The notes beneath the pieces were generated by a model. The model was given only the letters and a program-made list of their open reading frames with translations. It ran no database searches and had not been told where the DNA came from. The translations under genes were made by a program, and so were the position numbers. A stretch of 64,000 nucleotides of DNA. Origin: Caenorhabditis elegans (Eukaryota; Nematoda; Chromadorea; Rhabditida; Rhabditidae). The number at the start of each line of letters is the position of its first letter. Position 1 is the first letter of the stretch. The stretch is from contig NC_003284.9 of the NCBI RefSeq assembly GCF_000002985.6, forward strand, positions 17,422,001 to 17,486,000. Direction: 5' to 3'. Positions 1-12,560 of the stretch are shown one piece after another.

Positions 1-2
1 AA

Positions 3-32
3 ACTCGACGACGACTCGTGATGGACGTCTAA
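3..32 (+). CDS. possible 3' tail of an upstream gene
   Basis: The first bases can be read as the last nine codons of a + strand gene (TRRRLVMDV then TAA at 30-32). An AATAAA signal lies at 93-98, about 60 bases after the stop, a normal distance for a nematode 3' end. Other frames also stop quickly, so this could be chance. No family can be recognised from nine residues. Confidence 0.25.
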   Translation, partial: TRRRLVMDV

Positions 33-3000
33 AAAGGGATATGGGAGACAGAAATAATGCACCCGTTCTTTACGTGTTATCACTGCTTTAGAAATAAACT
101 ATTTTTAGTGTTTCCCTCGTTGTACGCAATCTTTATTCTTCACTTCACCATTTCATTACTTCATCATGCGGAACACAGACTACTGCTACACAAAAAAGTT
201 ATAGTCGTCACGTTTCTTAAACCTTTTTTTTTACTTTTTGATGGTTTTTGTTTTAGCGACTGACCAAAACAATCTTGCGGTCAAGGCTTTTTCAGTGTAA
301 GTACGTTATGATAAGCTAGGAACAATGAAGTTTGGGAATTGAATGAGTTAATCATTCGACGAAGAATTATTTCGTAGTTGAACTATGTGTGGCTTCTAGC
401 ATAACGTCATTTCAAAAGAGTTATAGATGACGATTACTGTCAGATGTTCTTTACTCAAAGCTTTATTTTGTAACACCGTGTTTACCAAACCACTACTTTC
501 AATTAAGCAAACATCCGTGCAACTGTCTTTCTTTTTCATTTCCATATCCTATTCAATAATACCGTAACAACTTCCTTGGCAAGAAACAGTTCTTTGATTC
601 AGGTTTTTACTGTCCGGAATTAGCTGCCCAACTTGAGACATGAGACCAGAGACAAATGTTTTCTCCAAGTTAGAATTCGAAACACAGAAAAACTGTATTT
701 TTCCCCTGTTACCCTAAAAAACATGCCCTTTGCTCCTTCCCTGTCATTCATTCATCAAGGCACTTCTAGAAACAACGTCTTGTTTCTCTTTTCGTGTGAT
801 GGATTGTGTACGACCTCCAACACCTTCCGTATCTCCTGACTTTTAATGGTTGAGGTTGCGTCTAAATTTGGAACAACTTTGAACATTTTGAGTGACATCT
901 TTTGAATTTGATTCTAGATAAGCTTTTGATTTTTTTTTCATTTCTATCTTGACACTCTTGTTCTCCTTTCTGTCATCACGGTGTACATAGGAGAAAGCAT
1001 GAGAAAGCACCCACGAACTTTATATTCTCAGGGTGCGGCGGCGTGGAAACTGACAAGACGTGGCTCGTGTGTTGTGTTCGGCTGTTTGACTAATAGCGTG
1101 TATATGTGTATTGTAAAAGTATTGTAAAATTGAATATCTTTGAAAGTCAGAAAAGCGACCAGTCAGCCAAAATATTTGAATCAACAGCTTTTCCTTTTGT
1201 ATTCTTCTTGTTTTGACAGAATAAATTTCTACCACTAACTCGTAGAACAGATCTTTGCCTAGGGCGCTAGGATTACGGTAGGTTTCGCTATCCGATTCGC
1301 GAAACAGCTAGTGGCGGTTTGAACAATTGAGAGATAGAAAGAGTTGTGCAATACAGCAAAAATCATGATGAAGAGTCTTGAGTACCGATGATGATGTGTA
1401 GTTACAGTACCACTTGATACGCGTTTGTTTTTGCCTTTGGTTTTTTTCATTTGATAAGGTATACCTAGTTTGTTTAAAAATAGGTACTTGTCCTTCCTGG
1501 TTAATACATTAATTTGCAATTTTTTGAGGGAATTATATGGAACGTGCATAACCAACATTCATCAAGGTATGCAATTTCGCGGCTGATTAAAAAAATGTAA
1601 TTTGGTACTGTGTAGTAGCTCCATCGCAAACGTTTCGGGATTTACCTAATACGCGAGTACTCAGAAAATAAAAAATCTTACATCAACTTAAACATATTCT
1701 ACGGAACTTAACATAAATTGACATCAATATACGGAACTATAAAAAAAGCTGAAGTTCATTTCCCAAAACTGTTCGCCATTCTTCACACCCAATCATTCCA
1801 GTTATTTGTCGTTCTGCAAACTGGTGTGTTGTTTGTACATATAGTTTGTCTCGAAAATTGCAGTGATTGATAACATTTCGAAAACGGAACTATATGTGGC
1901 GATGACTCAGGTTCGAAACAAGGGAAAAGAAAGCTGAAAATTCTAGAACGATGTATACGAACACTCTTCTTTTTTTTCTGTTTCGCCGCTTTTCTAGAAA
2001 CAAGTTTTAGTGAAGTTTGTCACCTTTTTGCGTCACATTTTTTGCTTCTAGAATTCAACCACGGAAGGCAGTAAAAGCCACGTGTACTGCCTATCCGAAA
2101 ATAAATGTTTCAGATGATTTTTTGGTCTCACCCTACGCCACATCATCATCAAAACCGTTCAATCATGTGGTCGCATATAGCCTATCTTTTTTGAGGACAG
2201 AAATCGAAAGATTTCATGAAAGTCACAAATTTTCCCACACATTCCCATCAGCCAACAAAGAGGCGGGGTCAAGTCAGCTTTCTTCTATTGCGAATTCCAT
2301 CCTAGGATCTTTAAAAAATGATGCCATTATTTCTCAGTATTTTCGAAGAATAGATTGAAATGTTAGATTACAATCTTTGAATGTACGCCGAGAAAAAAAA
2401 TGCGAAAAGGGCACTTAATTTGTTATGTTACTAATTCCGCTAATTTTGGCTGACAATAACAAGTTTTTAGATTTCACACCGAGATAGGAGCCGCCGCGTA
2501 CTAATTTTAGGCCGATCGCAACGCGTCACGTGGAGACACGAATTCGGAGAAATGAAATGATCAAGACATAATTTACGAGTGGGCACGGAGTATTTTTTTG
2601 ACGTTTTGGTTACATTCTACACTTATCAATTTGTTGTCTATGGAAACAGTTTTTATCAGATGAGGAGGGGTGGACGGGACATGAAAAAAGTGAAAAATTA
2701 CTACAGCGGTTTTTTGTGTTAGCGAAAAAATGTTGTGATAATACCAGAATAAATTGAGCTATGGTCTGCAGAAATTGAGCAAAAATGAACAGTTTTATTC
2801 AAAACCACAGTACAAAATCCAAACATCAATTGAAATTGGTAACAAAATGGATATTCAAGTAATGTACATGTTCGAACAAGAATTTCAACTTTTATTTCCC
2901 TTCATGATTTTCAGAAATAATCAGTGAATATCGTGTTATACTTTCCAAACAATCATGCATATTTTGTTAATATAAATAGAAACATCCATTACTATGTACA

Positions 3001-6000
3001 GCAATTTGTATAATATTGTCGAACACTGTAGAATTGTCGGTACTTCAAAAAATGCTCATTAATTTCAAAAATTCCAACGAGCTTCTAATATTTGAATAGT
3101 CGCGCAACAGTTAGAATTAGATCACGAATTTATTTTACAATTCTGATTTTTCGAAAAATTACCAGGTAAAATGAAAAAAAAATTAAAATTGACGGAGTGT
3201 ATTGGGATTAATTTTTTTTGTTAAATTTTTTTCATAGATTCCAAGATCAATAACTTTTTGTTCAAAAATCTGATGGAAAACTATACAAAATTTTAACGTT
3301 TATTGAATTTTAAACAATAACTGACTGAAAAATCTCATTATACAAAAACATATATCTCTAATTGTTTTTTTTTCACACCTTGCCGCTTTTTCTCCATTCA
3401 TCCCCTACATCAGTTCTTAAAAATTGCGGGGTGTGTAATGCCGCAAAAACTTGACACCTCCAGTTTCCCTTTTTCTCATACAGACGTTCTGCAGCATTGC
3501 GATTTTTAGAAATATGATTGTACTCTGAAATCGTAACTGGTCTTGGTGATCTTCACGAGAGATGCTGAAAAACTGTTGAAGAGTGGGGGGGGGGGGGGGG
3601 GTGGGGGAGCGGAGAGAGAAAACATATAAAGTTGGTGATTTATATATGTTGCATCTTTCAAAGATTCTGAAGAAACCGTTATATAGGGAGTATTGCTGAT
3701 GAAGGAGTTGATGTAATTATATGTTTGTCACAAATATTGCAACTTTGCAACAAAAGTTCGCTATTTTTAGAAAGCAACTACAAAGATCATGACGAAAAGC
3801 TGATCAAAGAAATGTTCTGTACACTAAGAGTACGTTTCAAAAAGAGTATAATAAAATAGCACATTTTAAAAACAGAATTTCAGATAGCTCCGGAATAACA
3901 CAAATTGAAAGCAATATTTTTAACGCGCCATAAGTAAGATGCCTAAACAATTATTTGCAGGTTTAAAAAATATTAAATTGCTCCGAAAAATATAATTGCA
4001 TACTGAGACAACATTTTAAAAACTCAAAAAAAAACTACAATTAGCAGGCTCATACATTTTCAGTCAATGGATGAACAAAAATTCTAAAAGAATTGCAGAA
4101 ATTCCCTTTCAGAAAAATATAAAAGGTTGTTACTCGACCTCTAACTATTATATAAAAGCAAAATACAAAAACATACAGATTTAAAGCCGTTTTTCGGAAC
4201 AATCATTTTTAAAAATAATTATTCATTAGTTTATTGTTGATGAGATTTGGCTTAAAGTGATTTTTTTTACAAAAGTTTGATGCATGTATCAACTATTTGG
4301 AACGTATTATAATTTTATAATTTTACTATTTGATTGTTCAACAGTTTTAATTGAAGCTGCCCAATTTTGAGCAAATACGTGCTAAACTACACAAATGATA
4401 ACATGAAACCAAAACCACGTCTAAAAAACTTCCAAATAAGGACAAAAACCAAATGATGAAAATAGTATATTGCGAGAATTAGATGCATCTGCAGACATCT
4501 TTGAAAACCAGCCGATCATCTTCGTATCCTTTGTCTCCATATTCTGCAGGGGTTCTGAGAAAGATTGATATGATTTTCAAAAATCGGGTTCATGATATAT
4601 GGGACGTCGTTTGCAAACTTTTTCTTTTGTCTCTTATTCCCTTCTAAAACACGAAAAAGTACAGTGATTTTTAAAGTATTGCGTCTGTTTCTCTAGACTA
4701 CTCTTTTCAACCTTTTTGCAATTTATTAAAACTATCTTACAGAGGCTAAGAAGATGAAATTGTTGGAAACTAGTGATTGTGACGTAGGTGATCATTAGAT
4801 GAACGTGGAGTGGTGTTTGATTCGGAAGCAGTTGCCGAAATAAATGCACACAAAAATATACAGTAAGTATACTCACGTGGCGGAACCGAAAGGCACGGAA
4901 TGCAGAGAAAAAACTACAGTTTACTCATCAAAACTGGTTTTCGAAGTGTAGATATCAAACCGTAAATCAAAAATGTTCGGAAATGTGTACGTGTGTGTTT
5001 TTTTTTGTGAAGATTGATGATACCTACTAAGATATGTTATTTAAAAATAATGTATGTTTGTAAAACATTTTATATCGTGGTGATTTTTGGCGCACACGCC
5101 TTAATTTTGACATGATTTCGGCATGATAAGAAACGAAAAGGTTTTTTCAGTGGAAACAGTGCATGGTTTCGTAGTGGGATATTCTCCAAAATGTATGGAA
5201 AATTTATTTGACAATTGAGATTTGAGAGCAGCCGGCAGCAAATAATTAGTTAAGTTGGAAAAAATTTATTCCATGGTATCCCATTTTGACATTTTGTCGT
5301 TAATACCTATTTAAGTATATTTAAGCAAAAGCCATTTGAACTCGATTATCCTTTAACAGAATGGCCAGTATAGATCGGAGCATTAATAAGGTACAATGAG
5401 AGTAGTGTGTTAGGTAAATGAAAATTTGAAATAAAACAGAAAACAGCAAATTCAATTAACACTACTGTTTTATTTTATCAGATGTATCTATCTGTAATTG
5501 AACAGACTCATCATACTTAAAGATATAAAAATGTTGTGCACTCTCGAAAATTGCATGTATTAAGGATTACATATATTTCTGTTGATTTCCAGAGAAATTC
5601 TCAAGATTTTCTCGGTAATGTTTTTTTTGTTAGAGCATAGATATATTGGTTGTTACAATATTATTTTTATAATACTCAAACATTTTTCTCGACACCCGTT
5701 TTTCCTTAAGCTTAAACGCGGCATTATGTTTTTATTATCTATTTCACTTTTCCCAGGCACTCCGTTTTCATTAATTGTCTTCCTCATTGTGTTCGTTTTG
5801 TGGAACGGTTCCCGATATAAATTTTATTCAAAAATCAGAAAATTAAAAAAACAGAGAGACCGTCTGCCAGATTGGGCTATCGGGACGAAGATAAATGGGG
5901 AGAATCTTTGTGTGTCCGCCGCACGCAGATAAACGAGGACGGTGTGAGAGAAAGACAGTGGATTACGGTAGTCCATTGATGCGGTGTACCTTGTGACTTT

Positions 6001-7168
6001 TAGAGGTGACTTTTTGAGAGAAGAGGAATTTTTTTGCGGAATGAAGATGAAATAGAGATGAAGATTAACATCGGTTTCGCTAACTTGATAAGGAGGGCGA
6101 AAAACGAGGGTTTCGTGCAAATTGGCAGCGTTGAGAGTAGAGAGGGCCACAGATTTTCAAAGATGTGTCTTTAAAGATAATCAAAGAAATTAGATTAGGA
6201 AATAGGAATGAATGAAAGAAGAGAAGTTTGATCAGTGTTGTAATTGATATCATTAAATTAGGGGATTCGAACAAAAAGTCAAAGAACAGCGAGATTTGTT
6301 TAAAAAAATGTGAGATCCATGTGAAGAGTTTTTGTGAGTACATCAGAATCTAGAATCTAGAAATCGAGGAATATAAAGAATCACGCACCACATGGGGTTG
6401 GGATTCAGAAATCAGAACTGCAATTACATGCTGTATAAAATTCGAACATCTTTTTTGGAAGTAAATACCAAGAATGATTCATTATCATCATTTGATCTGG
6501 GCGATCCAGTTATTACTTCAACTTAGCAAGAGCCAACCAAATCTTTAAAAAAATTGTTTATTTTTCTCAGGCCTACAAACAATTATGAAAATTCCTGATA
6601 CATTAATAATGTCAGTTTTCTATTTTCTGTCCTTTTAGCAGGGTTTAAATTTAATTGAAAAAAGTCCCTTATGATTTTTCTCTGCAATTTCATTTTTCTG
6701 TCAACTTCAACTATATAAAACAATTTGCAACTACAAAAAATGTTTTTTAAAAAGAACCAATCAGAAACACTCTGTCAAATCAGAATTTTTAATTGAAGCC
6801 GGTTAGATTGATTGAAGCCGGCCTAAATTTCACACAAAACTCAAATTTCGAAAAGCTTCCTATGACATTTTTGCCTAACTCTCCCATATTTCATGCAACT
6901 CATCATCACAAAAAATTACAGAAAAGAGATAGAAAACGAGGTGAAAGCGTCGTCCCCTCCTCTCCTCCCCTCGCAAACGCCAATAACTGGATAATGGGGC
7001 TCGTTAATTGTTTTGTGAGCCGGGCTCCGCTTCTCCAACACATTTTGCCTGATCTCTCATTGTGCTCTTCTCAAAAGCTCATACTCATCACAGGACCAGT
7101 GGTGCCCTCATTCAGGTTCACACGTTTTCCAAAATATTCTTCAGACTGTTTTTTAGTTATTTTTCAAC
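33..7168. other. long intergenic region without a convincing gene
   Basis: About 7.1 kb of AT-rich DNA. I found no run of coding exons with matching splice phases. Short open frames at 2017-2358 and 5582-5932 begin at TTG and show no family motif. The region holds a pure 17-base G tract at 3585-3601. The last kilobase is presumably the promoter of the ion-channel gene that starts at 7169, but I see no motif that proves it. Confidence 0.6.
3585..3607 (+). repeat. poly-G tract (17 G, then T and 5 G)
   Basis: Seventeen uninterrupted G residues at 3585-3601 are followed by T and five more G. Such mono-G runs are known in C. elegans as G-quadruplex-forming sites that suffer deletions when the DOG-1 (FANCJ) helicase is missing. 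It lies in intergenic DNA. Confidence 0.9.
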
Positions 7169-10100
7169 ATGCAGTGTTCTTTTCTAACCATATTCATCTT
7201 CATCACAACGGTCACAGTTGGGGTAGCAGAGTTTTCAGAACAATACCAAGGTATTACTTTGATAATTGAAAGTTTATAAATTATTTCATTTACAGGGTCG
7301 TCTAGCAGGTTGACAAGACATTTACTGGAAAAACATAACAAGTGAGAAAACATTAACACTCAATAAATACCAAAATTCTTTTTTTTTCCAGATGTTCACC
7401 TCCAGATGGGAGGGTAGACATTTCGCACAACATAGAACTTGTTCATATTATTGGAATCAATGAGCTCAACCAAAACATGCAAGTTTTGGTTTATATTGTA
7501 CAAGTAAGTTGATAGCTGTTTTGAGGGGTCTTCTCTAAAACCTATAAAATATTGCGCTCAATGAGTTCAACATTATACAGTTAAAGTGGCAGAAAATCAG
7601 AAAAACTGCAGAAAAAATGTATATATCGTATTTTTACTTTTATTTTTATTTTTAGTAAGACTATTTTTCAATGGGTAAAGTTACGGATTGTACTTATACT
7701 TATACTTTTAACATTTTTACAGAACTATCGTTTTTCTCAGACTGACAATATCAAGTAATTTACAGAACGAAAAATTTAGTGGGAATTATTGTTAAAGTAT
7801 ATCTACTCCATAAGAACTATAAATTATTCAAAATGTGAAAAACAATTCGAAATCTAGAAATCTTCCAGATGTTCAAACTAATTGTTTTGCAAAAAATTAC
7901 GACCAATGAATTTGTTAAACAATTTTGTTTTATTTTCAGCAATGGACCGATGCGTCGTTAAGCTGGAAAGTTGAAGAGTTTCGAGGAATAAAACACACAT
8001 GGCTTCCAGAACATTCGATTTGGATTCCGGATATTATTGTTTTCAATACGTATGTTGGACTTGAAAATTGAGAAATTACAATAAAACATTGTATAATGGA
8101 ATTTGCAATGTCGAATCTGGGTCTGATACTTGTTTTTTTAAGTCATATTTTTTTTTCAATTTTAATTTTAAAAACAAGTCAACAGGCAAAATAACAGTAA
8201 TTATTAATTAATTCACATCAGTATCAGTAATGTATCAGAAAATGGAAAAATTTGAACATTTCAACTTTGATTTTTGTCAATTTTCTTAAATTAAAATCAA
8301 CTTTCAAATATGCACTATCATTTTAAAGTTTTTGATCTGAAAAAATACCGGAAATTTTTCAGACTTGAGCACAAGATGCTCCTAGAAGCTGTTCGATCAC
8401 CGATCAAAGTTTCTTATACCGGTGAGGTCACCTATGCATACCCAGCAATTTACACAGTGCTTTGTCAAATTGGTGAGTGTTTCCAGTCACGTATAAATTG
8501 GGTTTCTGGGAAAAGGGATGTCTAATGGATTAATGATAAATGAGTTTTCAACCACATTCCAAGCTTTTCCATTATCCCTTGGCTTGTCTCATTTGCGGGT
8601 GCATCCTATCAATTATCTTAGAACAACATCTAAGCGCAGTTTCATTTTTCTTATCTTTTCCCGTATTATTGAGAGCAAGAAATGATGCGTTTTTCCGCAT
8701 GATCATAAATCTTTCAGGAATTGCCACTTTTCCGTTTGATGATCAAGTATGTAAGATTCGTGTAAGTTCAAAATGTCTCGATTAAAAAGGGGATTATTTG
8801 AAGACGTTCAGTTTGCTTCCTGGGCTTACGATGAGGATAAGATTTTGCTCAATGCATCACATAAACCGCTACTCAAAAACTACTCTCCCAACGAGGAATG
8901 GGCACTTCAGGTCAGCTGTTACAAGGGTTTTGGAAGATTTTTGAACTTTTTGAAAACAGTAGGTGCAAATAGAATTAGACATGTTAAAATTTTAGAAAAA
9001 CTTTGAACGTCATAAAATTTAGGAGAAATGTTTCACAAAAATTTGTTACAAACATTTTTACAATGACGATTTAATGCGGAGCAATTCAAAATGTTCAAAT
9101 TGAAACTTATTACAAGATATATTTAGACAAAGTTTGATTCAAGAATTGGTCAACAAATTTTTAAGAATTTTATGAAATATGGTTTGTTTTTTGAGTTCTT
9201 CTAATGGTTTTAATTCTGCCTTGTACTAAGCTTTCTTTCCAGGATGTAGACATGGCACGAAAAGAATACGAGCATGAAGAAACTGTTGTCAGTGAGATAA
9301 TCTATTACATCAAAGTTGCCCGCAAACCGTTCTACTACCTTATCAGTCTTGTGGTACCTAGTTATATTATATGTGTACTATCAATTGCGGGACTGTTCGC
9401 CAGGTTTTCAACAAAACATGAAAGACAGGTAATTGTGGTTTGATTTGATTGTTGAATGAAGTGTTCAGGAGTTCTAAAATTTCATCAAATTTATTTAGAA
9501 ATTGAGAAATGAATTTTTGAGTACATCAACTTCTTCAATTCTTACAAATAATACAATAAACCCGTGAATAAAAACATGTATTTCTTATATAGATTTGTGA
9601 CAAGAAATATCACATTCACTTTTGCTTGAGCATGTCCACTTAAGCTGCTAGATACGATTTTTACAGAATGCAAAAAGGCCCAAAAATTTAGAACGACAGG
9701 GTCAGGTAACATACGAAAATCCAAGAGAATGTTGCCCTCTCTTGTTGATTTACTTGGAAACTTACACTTTTTATACGCTTTCTCACAAGTTCTACCAACT
9801 TAAAACCGCAGTTCATTTTACTTATACTCTTATGTTCATTAACACTTTGTTCCCGTATCAATATCAACTTTAGGAACGATTCACACTTGGAGTCACTGCA
9901 ATTCTCAGTATGGCTGTCTTATCATTGGTTGTTACTGAAAAGGTACCACATAGTTCGGAAAATGTTCCACTCCTCAGTAAGTTTTTTTTCTTAAGAACAA
10001 AGTTGATGTTTTAAGCTACTTACCTAAAATTTATTTTGTGCAAATGACCAAGAATAATAAAGTTTTCAAATTGTTTTTATTGTTTAATTTCCAGTTGTCT

Positions 10101-11103
10101 ACATGCATTTTATTATTGTAATGGTTACAATAGCGACCATACTGACGTCAACCGTAATGAGAGTACATGCTAAGGTTTCAATCTTTTAATTCACAATTCA
10201 AATTTGTAAACTATTTTCCAGGGTTTCCGAACACATTTCCTGAGTCCACCGAATTGGATCCGGAAAGTTTTGTTAATTGCTCGGAAACATGCAAACTTTT
10301 TCCAACAACACGTGAGTTAAATACTTGATATGCTAATTGATATTTGGTGTTGGTATATAATGTCAGACTGCTCGTTGGCGTAGGCTTTCACATTTATACT
10401 AAAATAATTTGAGGAAGAACAGGCGCATTAGGTTTGATAATAGTAAAAATGAAATGTTCACTTATTTCTCCATCTAAAAAACGCGCTATTGACTTTTAGA
10501 CTTCAAGCTTAAAGATTTCCTGAGGTTTAAAATACATACATATAAACATGTTTTAGTCTATTATAACTTAAAACACATTCATCAAAATAAGGGGATGTAA
10601 TAGACCAAACGAGTTTTTACTGTGCAGGAATAAACTCACCTTCTTCTGTGTATCGAATATTTTTTTGTTTCAGAAAATGGTGTGCTTTAAGGAACAAAAA
10701 CATGAACCCGTTTCTTATTCGTCGTTGTAGCTCTGATTTCATCATTTTAATTAAAATTCTAAAATCAGACACGGTATGTAGCACTTGTTGCTTTGTTGTC
10801 TCAATTGATTTGATAAACTCTTATTCAACCACAGTTTGTGATATTGCAGGGAAAAGTGTATATGGACATTCATACAACGGCAGAGCAGTGGGGAGAAGTA
10901 AGTGTTTTTTACACTTTGCAATTTTCTCAACATTTATAGTTTAGGTGTCACGAAGGATGGACTATCTACTAGCATCAGTGTTCATAATTATTATAAGTAC
11001 ACCTACACTGTACTTATTTTATATGTGCTTTCAAATGGACCACGCAACTGCTGAACGTGTTTTGCTGGAGAATGCTAAACGGAGAGATCAACTTTATTAT
11101 TAA
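7169..11103 (+). CDS. Cys-loop ligand-gated ion channel subunit, nicotinic-receptor-like
   Basis: Pentameric ligand-gated channel subunit of the neuronal or muscle plasma membrane. Exons: 7169-7250, 7296-7341, 7392-7503, 7940-8049, 8363-8472, 8718-8761, 8812-8910, 9243-9428, 9874-9976, 10095-10174, 10222-10311, about 10674-10709, 10850-10897 and 10945-11103, giving roughly 434 residues. The protein starts with a hydrophobic signal peptide. It has a canonical Cys-loop (two Cys 13 residues apart around FPFDDQ), then FASWAYD, then M1 (PFYYLISLVVPSYI), M2 (TLGVTAILSMAVLSLVV), M3 and a C-terminal M4. M2 is preceded by ER and not by the Pro-Ala-Arg of anion channels, so a cation pore is inferred. 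Loop C lacks the adjacent Cys pair of nicotinic alpha subunits. Exon 12 is uncertain: its only phase-0 donor is GTTTCT at 10710. An AATAAA lies at 11523-11528. It probably belongs to the lgc genes; the exact symbol is not known to me. Confidence 0.85.
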
Positions 11104-12066
11104 CGAAATTTTTGTATCGTTGAATTTTCCGAGGAAGAGAGAGTATTTGAATGATTTTATGATATAATGTTTTTTTTTTCGGTTATTTATTTCAACAAAA
11201 ATACGCAATTAAAAAACAGAAGTAGTCAAATTTTTCGTCACAATAAGAAAATTTGCATAAAATTTTCAAATGCCACTCTTTATCCATATGCCTATTTTAA
11301 CAATTCCTTTCGACTATACAATTATAATAGAAAATCGTACGTAGTGATTTGACTTTTCATAAAATTTCCACTCTCTCTGTTCCGCAGAAGAAAAAAATTG
11401 TGCTCTGACATTTTATTCTCCCATTTCGTCCATTTTGTTCCGACACGCTTTCTCGCCCTCTCACCAGTCTCTTTTTCATTTTTTTTTTCATTTTACATTT
11501 TCTAGAAACGGAAAGAATGAACAATAAAGTGTTTCCGTTTGCATCGATTCCATCTCGTTTTTCTACACTTAATATCTATATATACCAGCCGGTGTCGTTC
11601 GAGCCTACGGGTTTTCTGTCTACTTTTGACTGAAATCAGAATTCGAATATCTTTTGTAAATAGTTTTAAACCCTATTTTAATTTTTAATTAATTTTAATT
11701 TTACTTTTTGGAAATTGAGGCGGGATTATCTAAGGGCATTTTGCAAAATCTCTAAAAATCTGAATGAACCCCTCCCCCCGCTTTTTATGTTGAGATTCTC
11801 AACTTGAGAATACATGTACTGAATTAAAAGGAAATACAGAAATGAGTTAAAAAAAAATAGTAAAATTGTGAATACCGACCTTGTGAGGTTTTGTTCTTGT
11901 ACATATTTATCGTTGTCTTAATATTTTATAGGTCATATTTCAGAAATACTAAAAGAAAACACAATAAAAAATTGTGATGTAATTTTCAAATTTTATTTCC
12001 TCTCAAATCCCTATTTTCCTTTTGTTCAAAATCTTCTTTTGCGGGTCACAAGAAAAAAGTAAAATG

Positions 12067-12360
12067 TACACTCAAAATAATAAAACTGCGTGGCGTGTAC
12101 TGCAGAAAACCTAATATTTAGGCCCCGCCTTTTAATCGTCCACTCACGGGGAAAACGCGAAAAGCGGTACCCCAGGCAATATCAGCCGCCGACATCATTC
12201 GAGGTCCGCGCACCACACTATTTTTCTCACTGTTGGCGTGGCGAGCTGTCCCCCCCTCCCCTATTTTTGTCTTTTCCCCGTGAGTGGACGATTAAAAGGC
12301 GGGGCCTAAATATTAGGTTTTCTGCAGTACACTCCACGCAGTTTTATTATTTTGAGTGTA
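12067..12360. mobile_element. foldback (inverted-repeat) element, non-autonomous DNA transposon type
   Basis: Two 89-base arms, 12067-12155 and 12272-12360, are reverse complements with about one mismatch (GGCGTG against GGAGTG). They enclose a 116-base spacer. The ends read TACACTC and GAGTGTA, so TA may be the target duplication, as in Tc/mariner-derived elements; I cannot name the family. It lies about 200 bases upstream of the KH gene start codon and could form a long hairpin if transcribed. Confidence 0.85.
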
Positions 12361-12377
12361 TCTCGATAAAAATAAAT

Positions 12378-12392
12378 TCACACACACACACA
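12378..12392 (+). repeat. CA dinucleotide microsatellite
   Basis: A short run of CA repeats lies just downstream of the foldback element, in the KH gene 5' flank. Confidence 0.8.
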
Positions 12393-12560
12393 CAAAAACG
12401 AGTGTTACCGTAGTGTATGCACCCACCGAGACCCAGCGAACGCGGCAGACGTTCTTGCCCAGCCACCGCCGCCGCACGTCACCCCCTCCTTTTTTTCTCC
12501 GATAATCTCATCTCATCTCTCGACTCCCTCCTCATCTAACACACAAATTCTTCACCAACT

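Larger units (their letters stand above)
11104..12560. other. intergenic and promoter region of the KH gene
   Basis: 3' flank of the ion channel and 5' flank of the KH gene. It holds an AATAAA at 11523-11528, an inverted-repeat element (12067-12360), a CA-dinucleotide run near 12378-12392 and a GC-rich stretch at about 12420-12500. No other gene is seen. Confidence 0.6.

Noticed and set aside
2017..2358. Open frame of 113 codons
   Set aside because: Starts at TTG, no splice partners, no domain, and composition like the surrounding intergenic DNA.
5582..5932. Open frame of 116 codons with hydrophobic stretches
   Set aside because: Non-ATG start and no recognisable family. The hydrophobic look comes from T-rich sequence.
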